64,000 nt of DNA from Poecilobothrus nobilitatus (taxonomy: Eukaryota; Arthropoda; Insecta; Diptera; Dolichopodidae): the NCBI GenBank assembly GCA_947095535.1, contig OX352774.1, forward strand, positions 65,906,416 through 65,970,415, written 5' to 3'. Below the pieces are notes generated by a model. It worked only from the letters and a program-made list of their open reading frames with translations. It ran no database searches and was not told where the DNA came from. The translations under genes and the position numbers were made by a program. This document shows, one piece after another, positions 1-12,062 of this stretch (position 1 is its first letter; every line of letters starts with the position of its first letter).

Positions 1-3000
1 ACTTTTCAAAATAAAACAAAATAAAAGGAATACGAAGTTTTAACCAACTTAAAAGTTCTTTTAATGGAGACTTTCAGCCCATTTCAGACAATCAACGTCA
101 TTTGCCCGAAATGGGCTATAATTTAAAAAAGAAGTGTATTGCTTAGGTTTATCTAAGGTGGTTTTTTTTTTAATTAAACGTAAAAGCATTTCTCTTTTGA
201 CGATTAGAAATCGTTTTCGTAAACCTTTAGCACTGTCCCCCTTTAGGCACCATTTTAAGCTATATAATGTCTTCTACTACCGAGTGTATGACTAAAAAAA
301 AAGATTTTAACTTAAGTTTATTAAAGAAAAACTAAATTAGGATTAGAAAAACTAGATCTTTTTCATTTTCTTCTTTACTTTCTTTATTATCCATTAAAGA
401 CAATGGTGACATTATAAATTTAAATGTGGGTGCGTTCCAGTAAAGAATTGAAAAATGATCGCTCATCTCGTAAGCAGTCACCATTTTACTTTCTTCCATC
501 TATCCTTCTTTTAATAATCAGTTTTATTTATCAGTCAATTTTTTATTTTTGATCTGTCCGAAATTCAAATTTGTAAAATATTTTAAGTACATTTTAGGGT
601 AATTATTTTTATTAAACTACTCTTAAAATATTATTATTGGGAAATTATTGGGAATTGTTGCGATGTCGCATTTAAATTCAACTCTACAGAGTAAACATTT
701 TAAGATTAAGTTCTGCAATTTGTATTCTAGTTCTTTAATACGTTTACAAACTGCATTCTTTCTTGTAGTATAAAAAAAATTAAGACCTTATTCACATGTT
801 AAAGATCTCCAGAAATTAATCACCAGAATTTCCCGAAAAAAATCTTTACATTTTTTCTAAAACATTTCATTTTTCATAAATTTCACTGTATTTAAAAGAA
901 TATCACTTTCTATCAACATAATTTAATCTTCATTACTAAACTAATACCTTTCTTATAATCTCTAGTGTAATTATTCCTTACCAAAAATTTTCTTCCTTTT
1001 AATTTTTGTTTTCTAAAGGTGGCGGTAGTTTATGTATCATTGGATACAAAAAGGAATTAGTAAATCCCATAATGAAAAAAAATATGAAAAATAATGTTAA
1101 AAGCAAAAGAAAAAAAAAAATTATGATTCTTAAACGATTTTTAATGTATTAAAACCAAAAACAAACAAAACAAAAAAAAAAAATTTTGAAAACGGAAAAA
1201 TTAAAAAAAAATTGAAAAAATATAAGAAAAAATAAAAATAAAATCATTCTTTAAATGTTAATGAGTTTTTTATTGTTTATTTGATGTTATTATTATTTTT
1301 TTTTTCTGATTATTTTTTTTAAATACTTTGTAGATACATACACCGACAGTATAATAAGAAAGATCAAAAAATTAAAACCTAAATATTATAAGAAAATTAA
1401 AGAAAATTTTTTGATCTGAAAATGACAAAGGTTCTCTTCTAAACAAAAAAATTTGACCTTCTAATAAAATGTCATTAAATTTTTTTTGTTACTTGCTGGA
1501 TGCCTTTTTCCTTATAAGGGTTTTACTTTGAAAAATAAATTTTAATAAGAAATTATTTTAAAAATTAAAATTATTATAATTGTTTACGACTTATATATTA
1601 TTATACCTTTTATATTAAGAAGAAACAATAAAAAAAAAACAGTGCCTGACAGAAGTTTTATCATTCTTTAGTTACTTTCAAAAATATATAATAATAAATG
1701 TACAAAATTCATACTTCCTCCATTGCAATAACAACTTAAAGGAATTTAAAATTAACTAAAATAACCCAAAATAACATTTTTTTTTGCTCTAATCTGTAGA
1801 GACCTCTCAAAAAACGTTTTACCTAATTAGAGCCAATAAAATAAAGAATATTTGATGGAAGCAATTAAATAAGAATGTTTTATAATGTGGAAACAAAGTA
1901 TCATTCAAGAAAGAAACAAATCAAGCCTGCAGAAATTAACGTTTGAGGATCAAATTCTAAATATTCTAACAAATTTTGCCACGACGAAACTCAAACATTA
2001 CATGTATTATGATTTTTTTAAGAAGAACAGTCTTATGTGTATTCAAATGAAGAGAATGAGATGGAAAAGAATAGATAAATAAGATACACTAGATAAACAA
2101 ACACACACAAACAATTTGCACAAGGGACAAACTTCTGTATCCTGTGCAATTTTAGAATAAAACTAGCATTGGAAATGAAGATTTTGAAAACCATCAACTC
2201 GATCTTCAATAAAAGAAGTAGAAGAAAATAAATAAAATTTGGTTTAAGTTATGAGATTGGGCACATATATAAGATAAGCAAGCGGACTAACAGAAAAATA
2301 ACAAATAACTCATTTAAAGGCTGGATTTCATATAAATATTTTAACAAAAATGGAAAAAAGCATCAAAATCTATCAATATTATACAATATTATGCACAAAC
2401 TGTTATATTTCTAAGCCTTCGCAGAACAAGCATCTTCATTTATGAGTGGCATCAATTTCACATCGTTTTCCCGGTAAAAAAAAAGTTGACAAAAACCGTT
2501 TTTATATTAGAAAACATTCAAAACGTGCTTCAGTCCTTAGTTCAATATCTGGGTTATTAGTATCTATATTCCAAAACTTCCATTGGAAAAACTAGAGTAA
2601 AGTATTTTTTTAATCTTAATAGTCTTAAAAAATTAAACGAATACTAGTTTTTCCTCATTCGAAATAAAGCAGTTACTGGTATTCGACAAAAAAAACAGCC
2701 TTTGAACACTTTTCATAAAATATTAGTTCCATATCGTTTTCCTTTTCCTTGATTTTAACCGTTTCTTAATTATAAATAATATTTAGCTACTAAATTAAAA
2801 GTAAGTTAATTTTCATTTAAATTTAATTGTTATCACATATAAAATATTTAAAATAATGGTTCTACTCTAAATTAAAGTTATTTTATATCTTAATGTTGAA
2901 TAAATTACAATATTTAATAAATTAAACAAATAATATATTATCTAATTTCATTCCATCCTTTTTCATATTTCTCCTACCTACATAATATCTACCTACATAA

Positions 3001-3380
3001 TTAAAAAAAAATTTTTTTTTTTTACCATATTGCTAGGTTCAAACCAAAATCATATTATTTGAAAGATACATAATTTTAATTTAATTAAAAGAATTTTGCT
3101 AGAGGTAAAGGTCAGACATTCAAATCAATTTCAATAAAATTTTCATCTCTAAACTAAAAAATTCAACTCATTTAATTGATCTCTTTAATTATTTTTTTGT
3201 TTGTTATTAAAAAGTTTAAATTTTATGCTCAAAAATTCTTGCAGGTCTATCGTTTATGTTAAATTTTGTAGATACTTGTAGGTTGTAGGTTTTGTAGGTT
3301 GAAAACTTCATAGGTTAGATCATTTAGTCGCATTTATATAAAATCTCAAAACTCTTGCTAGACTGTAACAAAATGAAAAG
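1..3380. other. AT-rich noncoding stretch, no gene seen
   Basis: This stretch is extremely A/T-rich with many poly-A and poly-T runs. The only open frame of note (1885-2082, 65 codons) lacks coding-like composition. I see no exon, RNA gene or recognisable repeat here. Confidence 0.6.
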
Positions 3381-3541
3381 GAACCTCGATGGGCTAATGG
3401 GTAAGAGCGTATAAAACACGCTGTAAACACCGAGGTAGTGTTAGAATCCCACACGTGTCCTAAGAGTTATTCCCCCTTACGACATTTACAGCCACACCTG
3501 AATAGGAAAGGCAGAGAAATGCATTACGAAAAAAAAAAAAC
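3381..3541 (+). repeat. tRNA-derived SINE, internally deleted copy
   Basis: This copy belongs to the same family as those at 22491, 24812, 36700 and 38776. It opens with a degenerate tRNA-like head: an A-box-like GGGCTAATGGGTAAGAGCG and a decayed B box, TTAGAATCCC. The family body follows (a CCCCTTACGACATTTACAGCC block) and it ends in GCATTACG plus a run of A. Compared with the 38776 copy, about 30 bases are missing between GGAAAGGC and AGAGAAATGCATT. No convincing target-site duplication is visible, which fits an older insertion. The B box has lost the usual TTCGA core. Confidence 0.8.
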
Positions 3542-5272
3542 ACAGAGTTAAATAAAATATTTAGTAAAATGAAATAATGTGGTTTGAATCTTATTTTATT
3601 TATTTATTAATTCTAATATCACGTAAACACACAGTAAGTACGCAACATTAATTAAGCTCTCGGCTGATACGGCTATTATAGGTGGTTTAAATCCTTATTC
3701 TGTAGTCAGATTTCTAGTACCTAAACTCTGAAAAGTTTTTATTATTTTTATATTTTATTTTTACCTTAAGGCAATATCTACAAGCAACATCAAATGTTCG
3801 TAAGATCTTCTGATAAGATTCTAATATATCCTAGTATAATTACGAGTATATGATCCGCTTTAGAATGGTTAAAATTAAATCTTAAAATTAATGTGATTAA
3901 AACTTATGTAAAATTATTTTTATAAAGAATGAGGATTTCCCTCTCCGTATTTTTGCTTTTTTCATTCCTTTTTCATGGATTTTTAATCTTTAAAGATTTA
4001 TTTGATTGGGATCTTATTTTTTTGAAATTTAAATATTTTTTTTTTGTTCTGATTTATTTAATTTGGTGGTTAATTTTTTGTTTTTTTTTTAAAGGATATA
4101 TTTTATATTCAGAATTCTGTATTTTAAAATTTCTCTACAATCTGTCAGCTTAATTTTTTTTTTTTGAGTTATATTTTAAAAAAAGGTTTTTCTAAGAAAA
4201 TATAGAAAAAAAACAATACTTTCATAACCATACCATATACTTTTCAATAGCTTCAAATTGGTTTTAAGTTAAACTGAAGTGTTTGAAAAAAATTTTTTAA
4301 ACCTTAAATACTTCCTCTTTATTAATTTTAAGTTTTAATTACTCTTTTAATGATCGGAGGTAAAAATAACCGAAATCGTTCTCCTTCAATACAATTATTA
4401 AAGTATCATCATTCTTTTAGTTGTTTAACCGTGTGTTATAATTAATTTTCTATTACATTTTCTTGGATGAACTCTCTGAAAATAAACATAAATTTTATTT
4501 CTTTATACAAATTTTCCAAACTTAAGTTTTTTTTAATAAAGTACTCTAAAAGAATTTTTCTACTTATTATTCAATTTGCTGCAGCATAAGTGAATTTTAA
4601 AAAAAAAATGTTTGCAAAGCAAAACGAAATCACCTTGGAAAGTCAATAAATGGTCAAAACTAAAATAATTGGCATTTAACCTAGAAGCATGAAATTTTAA
4701 TATCAGAAGCCGGTTTATATTGAATTTAACAAGAATTTAAAAAAAAAATACAAAAAAAGTAAACGCAATCTTTTTTTGTTTAACTTAAAAACGTTGTTAT
4801 GATTTCAATTAATTTTTTTTTTGTTTTTGTAAAAAATTTTACATAAAAACTGAAAACTATGATTTTGTATAGAAAAAAACTTTAAAATTAATGTATTTAG
4901 AGCAATTTATGTGCAATAACTCGAATTAGTTCAATGATATGCTAAATTGTTGTTAAAATCAAAATTTAGTCTTATTTAAAGTTTCAAAATGTTAATAACG
5001 ACCGCATGGCTTTTTTTACAAACGTGATTACAATCAAAACCTTTTCATTTCAACCCAACAAGATACCAAAAGTAAACATAAAATTTTGTTTTTTTAATTA
5101 TTTATCAATTCTATTACAAAGAAGCTAAGAGGAAATTCCATAAAAAAAAATCTAAAACACTTTATTTGAGAGTACTTTAAAATCATTTTATTAAGACAAA
5201 TTATTAAAGGTAAATTATCCTAAAGATATGCAATTTTAGAAAAAAAATTCTTAGTACAAAGCATAAAATTTC
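3542..5272. other. AT-rich noncoding stretch
   Basis: Nothing supportable as a gene. A 74-codon hydrophobic open frame at 3929-4153 is mostly Phe, Leu, Ile and Tyr encoded by T-runs and is best explained by base composition. Confidence 0.55.
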
Positions 5273-5332
5273 ACGTGGTGGTTAAGGACCTAGTGGTTAA
5301 GCACGTGGCACTGATAGCCACTTTAAGTGGAA
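5273..5332 (+). repeat. possible truncated tRNA-like SINE head
   Basis: The phrase CCTAGTGGTTAAGCACGTGG resembles a tRNA A box and D arm, followed by GCACTGATAGCC. No B box follows, so any Pol III-type element is truncated. A CAGGGTGTAC sequence at 5340, resembling ends of small DNA transposons seen elsewhere in the window, follows directly. Weak evidence only. Confidence 0.25.
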
Positions 5333-5740
5333 ATATACAGGGTGTACATTATAAGAACTCTATCCATTCTGAGGCATGTAGGGCAAATAAAAAACTTCTA
5401 AACTAAAAAAATTGTATCTATCTTGGTCTATTTTATTTTGCATCATTTTTGTGATTTCAAAATTAAACATGTATTAAAAAATGTATAACTTTTGAATGGT
5501 TTCCTTTATTAGAGAAATGCAAGAAATTGCAAGTTCTAATTGTATATTTTAAGCTTTATTCATACACTAATGATCTTCAGATGATCTGGATTTACAATGT
5601 TATAAAAGTTTGAAATGATTTTTATTTTCTTTTTAAATATCTTGTATTTTAGCGTCAGCAAGAAACAGTTTTTTAACCTTTATAATACTTAATAATTTTT
5701 CCACACATTATACCATTTGATTCTCTCAATATTAATATAA

Positions 5741-5828
5741 AAAAAAAAATAAATAAAAATAGGATTTATACATCCTTAAAAATAAAAAAAATAAATAAAA
5801 ATAAAATTTGTACATCCTTAAAAATAAA
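5741..5828. repeat. two-copy tandem duplication, about 44-bp unit
   Basis: Two adjacent units share an A/T-rich part followed by ATTT(A/G)TACATCCTTAAAAATA. They differ at only a few positions, so the duplication looks fairly recent. Confidence 0.7.
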
Positions 5829-6889
5829 TTTAATAAATTTATTATCAATAATAAATTTTAGACTTTAACAATTATCTCATTCTTTAAAGAATATTGATAT
5901 GTTTATAGTAAAGTACTATGTACAAGTCATGTTAACCATATAATGAATGCACTTTAATTTGTTTTTTGAATTTTTTGAGAAATTCATAAAATTTTAAAAT
6001 GTATATCTATAATCCTTCCTTTATAGTTTTCCAAAGATGTCTGGTTTACATCAAAAACTTTTAAGAAAAAACAAAAATCATTCTCAATTGCACAATTAAA
6101 TTATATTATTTTAAGTTAACAATCTCAAATTATTAATAATATTTTTATAACATCAATCAATTGTAATTTACAGATTTTGAGAAAATATCTTGTAATAGAT
6201 AAATTTCCAAAATTGCCAAAAATCTGAAGTTGAAACATCTTGCTAAACATTAAGCACAAATCATATTAAAAATTAAAAACAAAAAAAAAATTAAAGTTAC
6301 ATTTTACATTATATTCTGACCTAAATTTTTTTTTTCCTAGATTTTTTTTTTATTTCCCCATAACAATCATGTAAAACTAACATAAAAAACTGTATTTTAA
6401 CAAATTTGTGCTCTGATTCTTTTTGTTCTTTTTCATGTAGTGCAATTTTAACACAATGATGAATTTTAGGTTGTCACAAAAATATATAAGTAATTATAAA
6501 TGTTATATAGCATACCGTGTCGCTCGAAAGTGTATTAATTCTAAATTTAGAAACTTATATTATAGTGATTCGGAAACTTCGTCTAACATAGAACGTAAGA
6601 TAGTAGATTTTACTGTTACTGTTTTACTCTTCGAATGCAAATTAATATAAAAATTTTGACCGATAATTCCACTTATTATAAAGAGTTAAAGCTAGTTTCC
6701 AAACTATTAGCTTCTTAAGATTATAAAAGCATTTTGACTTAGTTGACATTTCTTAATTATTAGGTTTCCATTCGTTTGTGTATGACTTTAATTATTCAGT
6801 TAATAATTTTAGCTTCGCTTGTTATTTCGGACTAACAATCGCCTATTGATTTTGGCGACAACCATCTTAGTTTTTCCATTTGGCTCTTC
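5829..6889. other. noncoding stretch, nothing recognised
   Basis: AT-rich sequence with one 64-codon open frame (6456-6650) that has no recognisable motif. No exon or repeat identified. Confidence 0.5.
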
Positions 6890-7165
6890 TTGACTTATTT
6901 TGTTTTGTACCTTATAACTCCACCAGGGAGTATAGAGCATCCATTAAGCCTTTCCATCTATTCTATTTTGCGCTATAGCCTTAACTTGTCACCATGATTT
7001 GTTAAATTTCCTCTGGATCTGCCTATATTTCTGCCTGGATCTGTTTCTGTCGGCAATCATGTTTTCTGGTCGGTTCCCCGCACATATTCCAGAGTTGGCT
7101 GTTTGATATTCTGTTTGGATATATCTATGGCAGATTATTCGGAGGCATTTGTTTATGAAGACTTG
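6890..7165 (-). pseudogene. LINE (RTE-like) ORF2 C-terminal fragment, decayed
   Basis: Read on the minus strand, the sequence gives QVFINKCLRIICHRYI near 7165-7118 and, after a frameshift and a gap, RWKGLMDALYSLVE near 6960-6919. These resemble the post-RT C-terminal segment of insect RTE-type LINE polyproteins, where a QVFINKCLRRI-like block is followed by a basic RP-rich segment and a final RW..+.DALC/YS block. The middle block is missing or unrecognisable. Base composition is clearly richer in G+C than the surroundings, as expected for an insertion. It is a dead fragment, and the family assignment is from recalled consensus only. Confidence 0.55.
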
Positions 7166-9715
7166 ACTGATTTTAGTTTACTGAATATTTTGTTTAGCTT
7201 TGTTATGTATATACAGAATGCTGCAAATAATTATCTATATAAACTTGAACATATTTACTAAGTAAAAAGATTTACTAAACCAATTTGAATTACTAAAAGA
7301 ACTAGAAGTTAACAAAAAAATAGAATTATAGCCATAAAACGAATTACACAAATAATAAAAACGAGCCATTAAAGTTCAAAAATTTAAACTTCGAAGGGTA
7401 AACTTTTTGAAATACAAATTTTAATTGAAATTGAAGGAATCCAGAACTTTAAACCTCTTGTCTAGACTACATGGAAATTACTACAACGTTTTTCATTGTT
7501 AGTGAATTAGGAGAACCTAATAGAAAAGTATAATTGTCGAATTACGAAAATAATGAAGATCAATCTTTGTAAATCTAATATAAACTAGAAGAGTCGGTAC
7601 GTAGTATAAAAGTACATTACTTTAAGTTGAATATATAATAAAATTTTACGATAATAAATATTGTCTTTATGATTTTAAGAGCAGGCTAAATAATCTACAT
7701 GAATCAGCTATTATTTAAAATTACATTGATCGAGTAATCCTGTTCTCACATTCGTGACAGTTGGGAAATCTGAAAAAGTTATGATAATTCAAATTCTGCA
7801 TACATTTTTATTGACACATCCTGTATATTGAAAAATTAATAATAAGAAATGTCCAATCCAATCCAAACCCATTTAAAAAATGTAAAAAATAAAAATAAAA
7901 AAAAATAAATACTGTACATATTTTGTAAACTTTTTATAATAGCAACAATCTAGAATTCCAAATAAAACAAAAAATAACAGTACATATTTGTATATAGCAA
8001 CAACTGCTGAAATATAATTGCAAGTTTTTTTTTTGCTCCTGTTTTGTTTTTGGTTTTTACTTTTATTTTAACTTTTGAATGTATTTAATGACTAGACATC
8101 TTCAACAGTGATAAGCCAAAAACAAAAATAAAAAAAATTGCTAATTTGGAAACAGAAAAAAAACTGACCATCATGGTTCGTCCTATGACTTGTAGTCTTC
8201 ATGACTTGAATTAAGTTCTTGTTAAATTTGAATAACTCTTAAATGATTTTATGTCACGTTTAAAAATTTTTTTCTTTTTTTTCTTTTTTTTTTTGATTTT
8301 TATTATTTTTTTTTTTTTTTTTTGTTTTTTTAATTTAAAATTGAATCCATCAGAGGATTGTATTTTGATGATTAAAACTTGTTAGAACATGTATTTATAA
8401 ATCAAACATAACTGTTCATACATAATGTATGTATGTATTGTGTTTGAATTAGATTTGCAAAATGGATATACAAATATTGGAAAAAAAAAAGGAAATAGAA
8501 TGATTTTGTTTGTTATATTATGACCATATGTTAGGAAAATATAAAAAAAAATTTTATTTTATATCATATTTAATTGGATGTATATGTGTGTGTGTGTATG
8601 GGCATATGTATACTTTTCCTATATATAAAAAATATTTAAGTAAAAAAAGTTATTGAAAATGATTTCTATTATCTCATTAATTTTGTTAATTTTTAGGAGA
8701 ATCGTTTTTAATTCCTTATAAGTTATAATATATTCTATGATCCTTAAATCTAACAATGTTCGTTTAATTCGATGTCATAAATATTCAATCAAATGGTTAT
8801 GAAAGCCTTATTAGTTAATTATAAAACAAAATTAATGAAGACTTTTGATAAAATTCTTAAGGTAGGTACACATTGATTTGGTTTACAAACCGAAACAAAA
8901 CGGTGAAAAGTACAAAGTAAATTGGAATAAGGGCAGAAAATCTTCTAATAACTTTACATTATCTTATATTGACATTATCTTTTATGAGTATAGAAATTGT
9001 AAGGTCGGAAAAATAAGAAGAGGTTCCATGTTTTCCGGTTTTTTTTTGTTTCGTTTGTTTTTTAATATTAGAAATAGAAAATGCAAAACTTTCTTGGTGA
9101 TATAAAATAAGAGCATTTAGAAATATAACTTTTAAGATCAACAGTATTAAATAAAATTCAGAAAAAAATATTAAATATTATTAAATAAACGAAATATGGA
9201 AGATATAAAATGTAATTCCAATAACAATTATTATATATTTTAGATGAGAAAGGGCTACAATCAGAATGTTTAGCTCATAACACAAAAGGTGGAAAAAAGT
9301 GAATTGGAGCCGGATATACACATTTAGAAAACTGACGAAAAAATATAACGAAAATTTTCGACAAAATAAAATCTTATCTATAGTCTATAGACATTATAAG
9401 TCGTGTTCGTCCAAATAATTCTTGGTCAAAGCCTGTCCTTTTAGGATTTAATTTTTTTTTTACAAATATTGAAATTGAATAAAAAATGAATCACCTAAAA
9501 TAATAATAATATTTTTAATGATTATTCAAAAAGAAAACAGAACAAGTAAAATCTAAAAGAATAAATTTCTAATAAACATACAAAAAATACATAAATCATA
9601 TCCTTATTTTAATGGATAATTAATTTTATGAAATGATTTAAATTTTGAAAAAGGAAATGCTTCTTTTCTTTTTCTTTTCTTTGTTTCTGTTTTAATATTT
9701 TGAATTGGGTTGGCT
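7166..9715. other. AT-rich noncoding stretch
   Basis: Contains poly-T and poly-A runs (notably 8270-8335) and a short TG repeat near 8587. Overlapping small open frames on both strands at 8878-9141 have no recognisable content. No exon or RNA gene seen. Confidence 0.5.
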
Positions 9716-10236
9716 ACGAAATCCCAAATACAAAATCCCAAAAATCCCAAACCACTTTCGTTATGATAATTCGTTTTGAATTTTTTTATTTCAAATGTAG
9801 GTCGATTGGGTTCCCATCGATATCCTGAAAAAAAAAATCTTGAAAAACAAAACCCTGAAAACAAAAATATTGAACAAAAAAGTCTTGAAAATAAAATCTT
9901 GAATTAAAATTATTTATTTTTGAAATGATTATTTGAAAAGATAAAAATCGTGAGTGCCGCTGTGGGTGCCGTATTGGAACTCTCATTTTGTATCCAATCC
10001 TAAAAACACCAGTAATTATATTTTTTACATACATATTTCAAACAAATTAAACTTTTAAAATATTGAGGCTACCGCCCCCAAACCCCCACTAAATAAATTA
10101 CTAGAACCTTGATTTTGTATCCAACTATAAATTCAAAACCAACTATAATATCAAAACTACTTTGGGATTTTGGTATTTTGGGATTTTGGTATTTTGGGAT
10201 TATTTTTTTTTGGGATTTTGACATTTGGGATTTCGT
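9716..10236. mobile_element. 521-bp element with GGGATTT-type terminal inverted repeats
   Basis: The left end reads ACGAAATCCCAAATACAAAA and the right end is nearly its complement, reading TTTGGGATTTCGT inward from 10236. The ends carry several CCCAAA / TTTGGGATTT repeats, and there is a second inner block of TTTTGGTATTTTGGGA repeats near 10161. The interior includes two copies of a TGATTTTGTATCCAA-like phrase that also occurs in the palindromic units at 15485 and 44925. No transposase is encoded. It could be a nonautonomous DNA element or a low-complexity repeat that grew by slippage; the paired ends favour the former. Confidence 0.5.
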
Positions 10237-11109
10237 GCCGCTCCCTTTTCAATTGTATACTTTTTGTTAGAAATATTAGAATATTAATAAAACTGTAATG
10301 TTCTTAAAATATATAAATTAATATTAAACGTAATATTAATACTTTTATAAGAGATATTAGAAACAAAAAAAAAAGAAAAAAACATTTGATAATGAAAAAG
10401 TAATAAAATATGACTCTGTATATTCATTAAATTGTAAAATACAGGATGTCTCAAAAATAAATATTCAAGTCTAAGAAATGTGGAGAAAATAAATTAGCAA
10501 GTAAATTTTAATCGATTACACCATTCCTCTTTTCAAAGAAACTTAAAATGCTTATGTGGGAAAATAAAGTTTGTTTATATATATTTAAGAAGAGCATAAG
10601 AAAGAGTTACTCTACTACAAAATATCTATGAAATAAAACAAATATTCCAGCTACACATCGATAACCAAATGGTATTATTTAAATAAGATATTCTACGAGG
10701 GTTGATTAAAGATTTGAACTTATCTCTATGAAAAAAGAAATTTGAAAATTTTGTATGAAAACTTTAGACTTGGATAATTTCAGATAAATTCTTTAAAGGC
10801 ATTTAAAAATATAATATAACCGCCTTTTTCCCTTCATTAACCTAGAGGCCAGACGACTTAGAGGACAGTACTAGTAAGATAGTGCACAAATACATGAACA
10901 TTTTTGACAATACTATTACATTTTTTCAACTATCTTTTCCACTATCTTGAGATTTTCCTAGTTAGTAATTGATATAGTAATTTGACATTTCGAACAATTA
11001 AAAATGGCGACAAATGGAAAAAAACATTTATGTCAAATAAATTTTTTGCGGTTGTTTTATTTTCAATTTGATATTTTGTTTGTCTCTATTTTAAAGAGGA
11101 AATAATTTG
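10237..11109. other. noncoding stretch
   Basis: Contains TACAGGATGTCTCAAAAA at about 10440, a sequence like the end of small mariner-type elements, but no partner end was found. Nothing else supportable. Confidence 0.45.
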
Positions 11110-11580
11110 AAATAAAATAAATAAAAAAAATTTTTAAAAAAACAGCTTTTTTGAACTAAAAAGTAGAAAATAAATTTTTAATAGCAAATTTTTCTGTAAT
11201 TTTCTAAACTATATTGTTACAATCGAGATTTCTTTGAAAAAGTTTATTTCAATATGTCAAATATATATATAAATATAAGTATATATAAGTTTTACAGTCT
11301 GTGAAATTAAAATAAAAGCTGGAGGCAACAAACGCATAACTATAAACTTATATTTTTAAATTTTGCCTCCAGCTTTTATATTAATTTCACAGACTTTAAA
11401 ACTTATATATACGTATATTTATATATATATTTGACATATTGAAATAAACTTTTTCAAAGAAATCTCGATTGTAACAATATAGTTTAGAAAATTACAGAAA
11501 AATTTGCTATTAAAAATTTATTTTCTACTTTTTAGTTCAAAAAAGCTGTTTTTTTTTAATTTTTTTTTATTTATTTTATT
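11110..11580. repeat. near-perfect palindrome, about 219-bp arms, 34-base spacer
   Basis: The left arm (11110-11328) and right arm (11363-11580) are reverse complements along almost their whole length. I count only about three substitutions in the inner two thirds, with small length differences in the outer A/T runs. The inner ends are TAAAAGCTGGAGGCAA and TTGCCTCCAGCTTTTA. The 34-base spacer is unrelated A/T-rich sequence. Arms this alike imply a recent origin (palindromic duplication or fold-back element) or active homogenisation. A transcript crossing it would form a long hairpin. No coding sequence is inside. Confidence 0.9.
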
Positions 11581-11729
11581 TTATTCTTTTTAGTAACGAC
11601 AAATATAAGTATTGAATTGATTTTTCCTTGTTTAATTTTGAATTTTTACAGTTGCCCTCACAGTCTATAATTATATTATTACCTGTTATAATATAGAATA
11701 TATTGAATTTTTTTATTATTAATTTATTG

Positions 11730-12062
11730 TGGCAAAATTTTTAAAAAATTAAGAAAACGTTGCATAGCTAAATTCAAAATTTAAATAAAAATATTGCAAT
11801 TTTATAATGTTTTTTATTTCCACTTAAAATGCGACCCGTACACTAAGAACTTATTTTTTTTTTTTTAATATTAAATTTATGCATACAGTCTATTTCAAAA
11901 ATAGAAATTATTAGCTATAGAACATCCTGAATTTTTTTTTTGTTCGTTTATGTTAACCATTCATATGCATAACTAAAATTTTTTTTTGTTCGTTTATGTT
12001 TACCGTCCATTCATATAAATATAACTGTTGCCTACATATTAAAAAATATTAAATCGATAAAT
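11730..12062 (+). repeat. dispersed copy of the 49190-50720 array unit, internally deleted
   Basis: The sequence matches the tandem unit at 49190-50720 in order: a GGCAAAATTTTTAAAAAATT block, ATTGCAATTTTATAATGTT, ACTTAAAAT(G)CGACCC, then TACAGTCTATTT, GTTCGTTTATGTTTACCGTC and CTGTTGCCTA. About 300 bases of the unit between the CGACCC and CAGTCTATTT blocks are absent. A GTTCGTTTATGTT segment is itself duplicated here (11942 and 11986). It lies just right of the palindrome. Confidence 0.75.

Noticed and set aside
3929..4153. Hydrophobic 74-codon frame resembling a membrane peptide
   Set aside because: The Phe/Leu/Ile content comes directly from T-runs.
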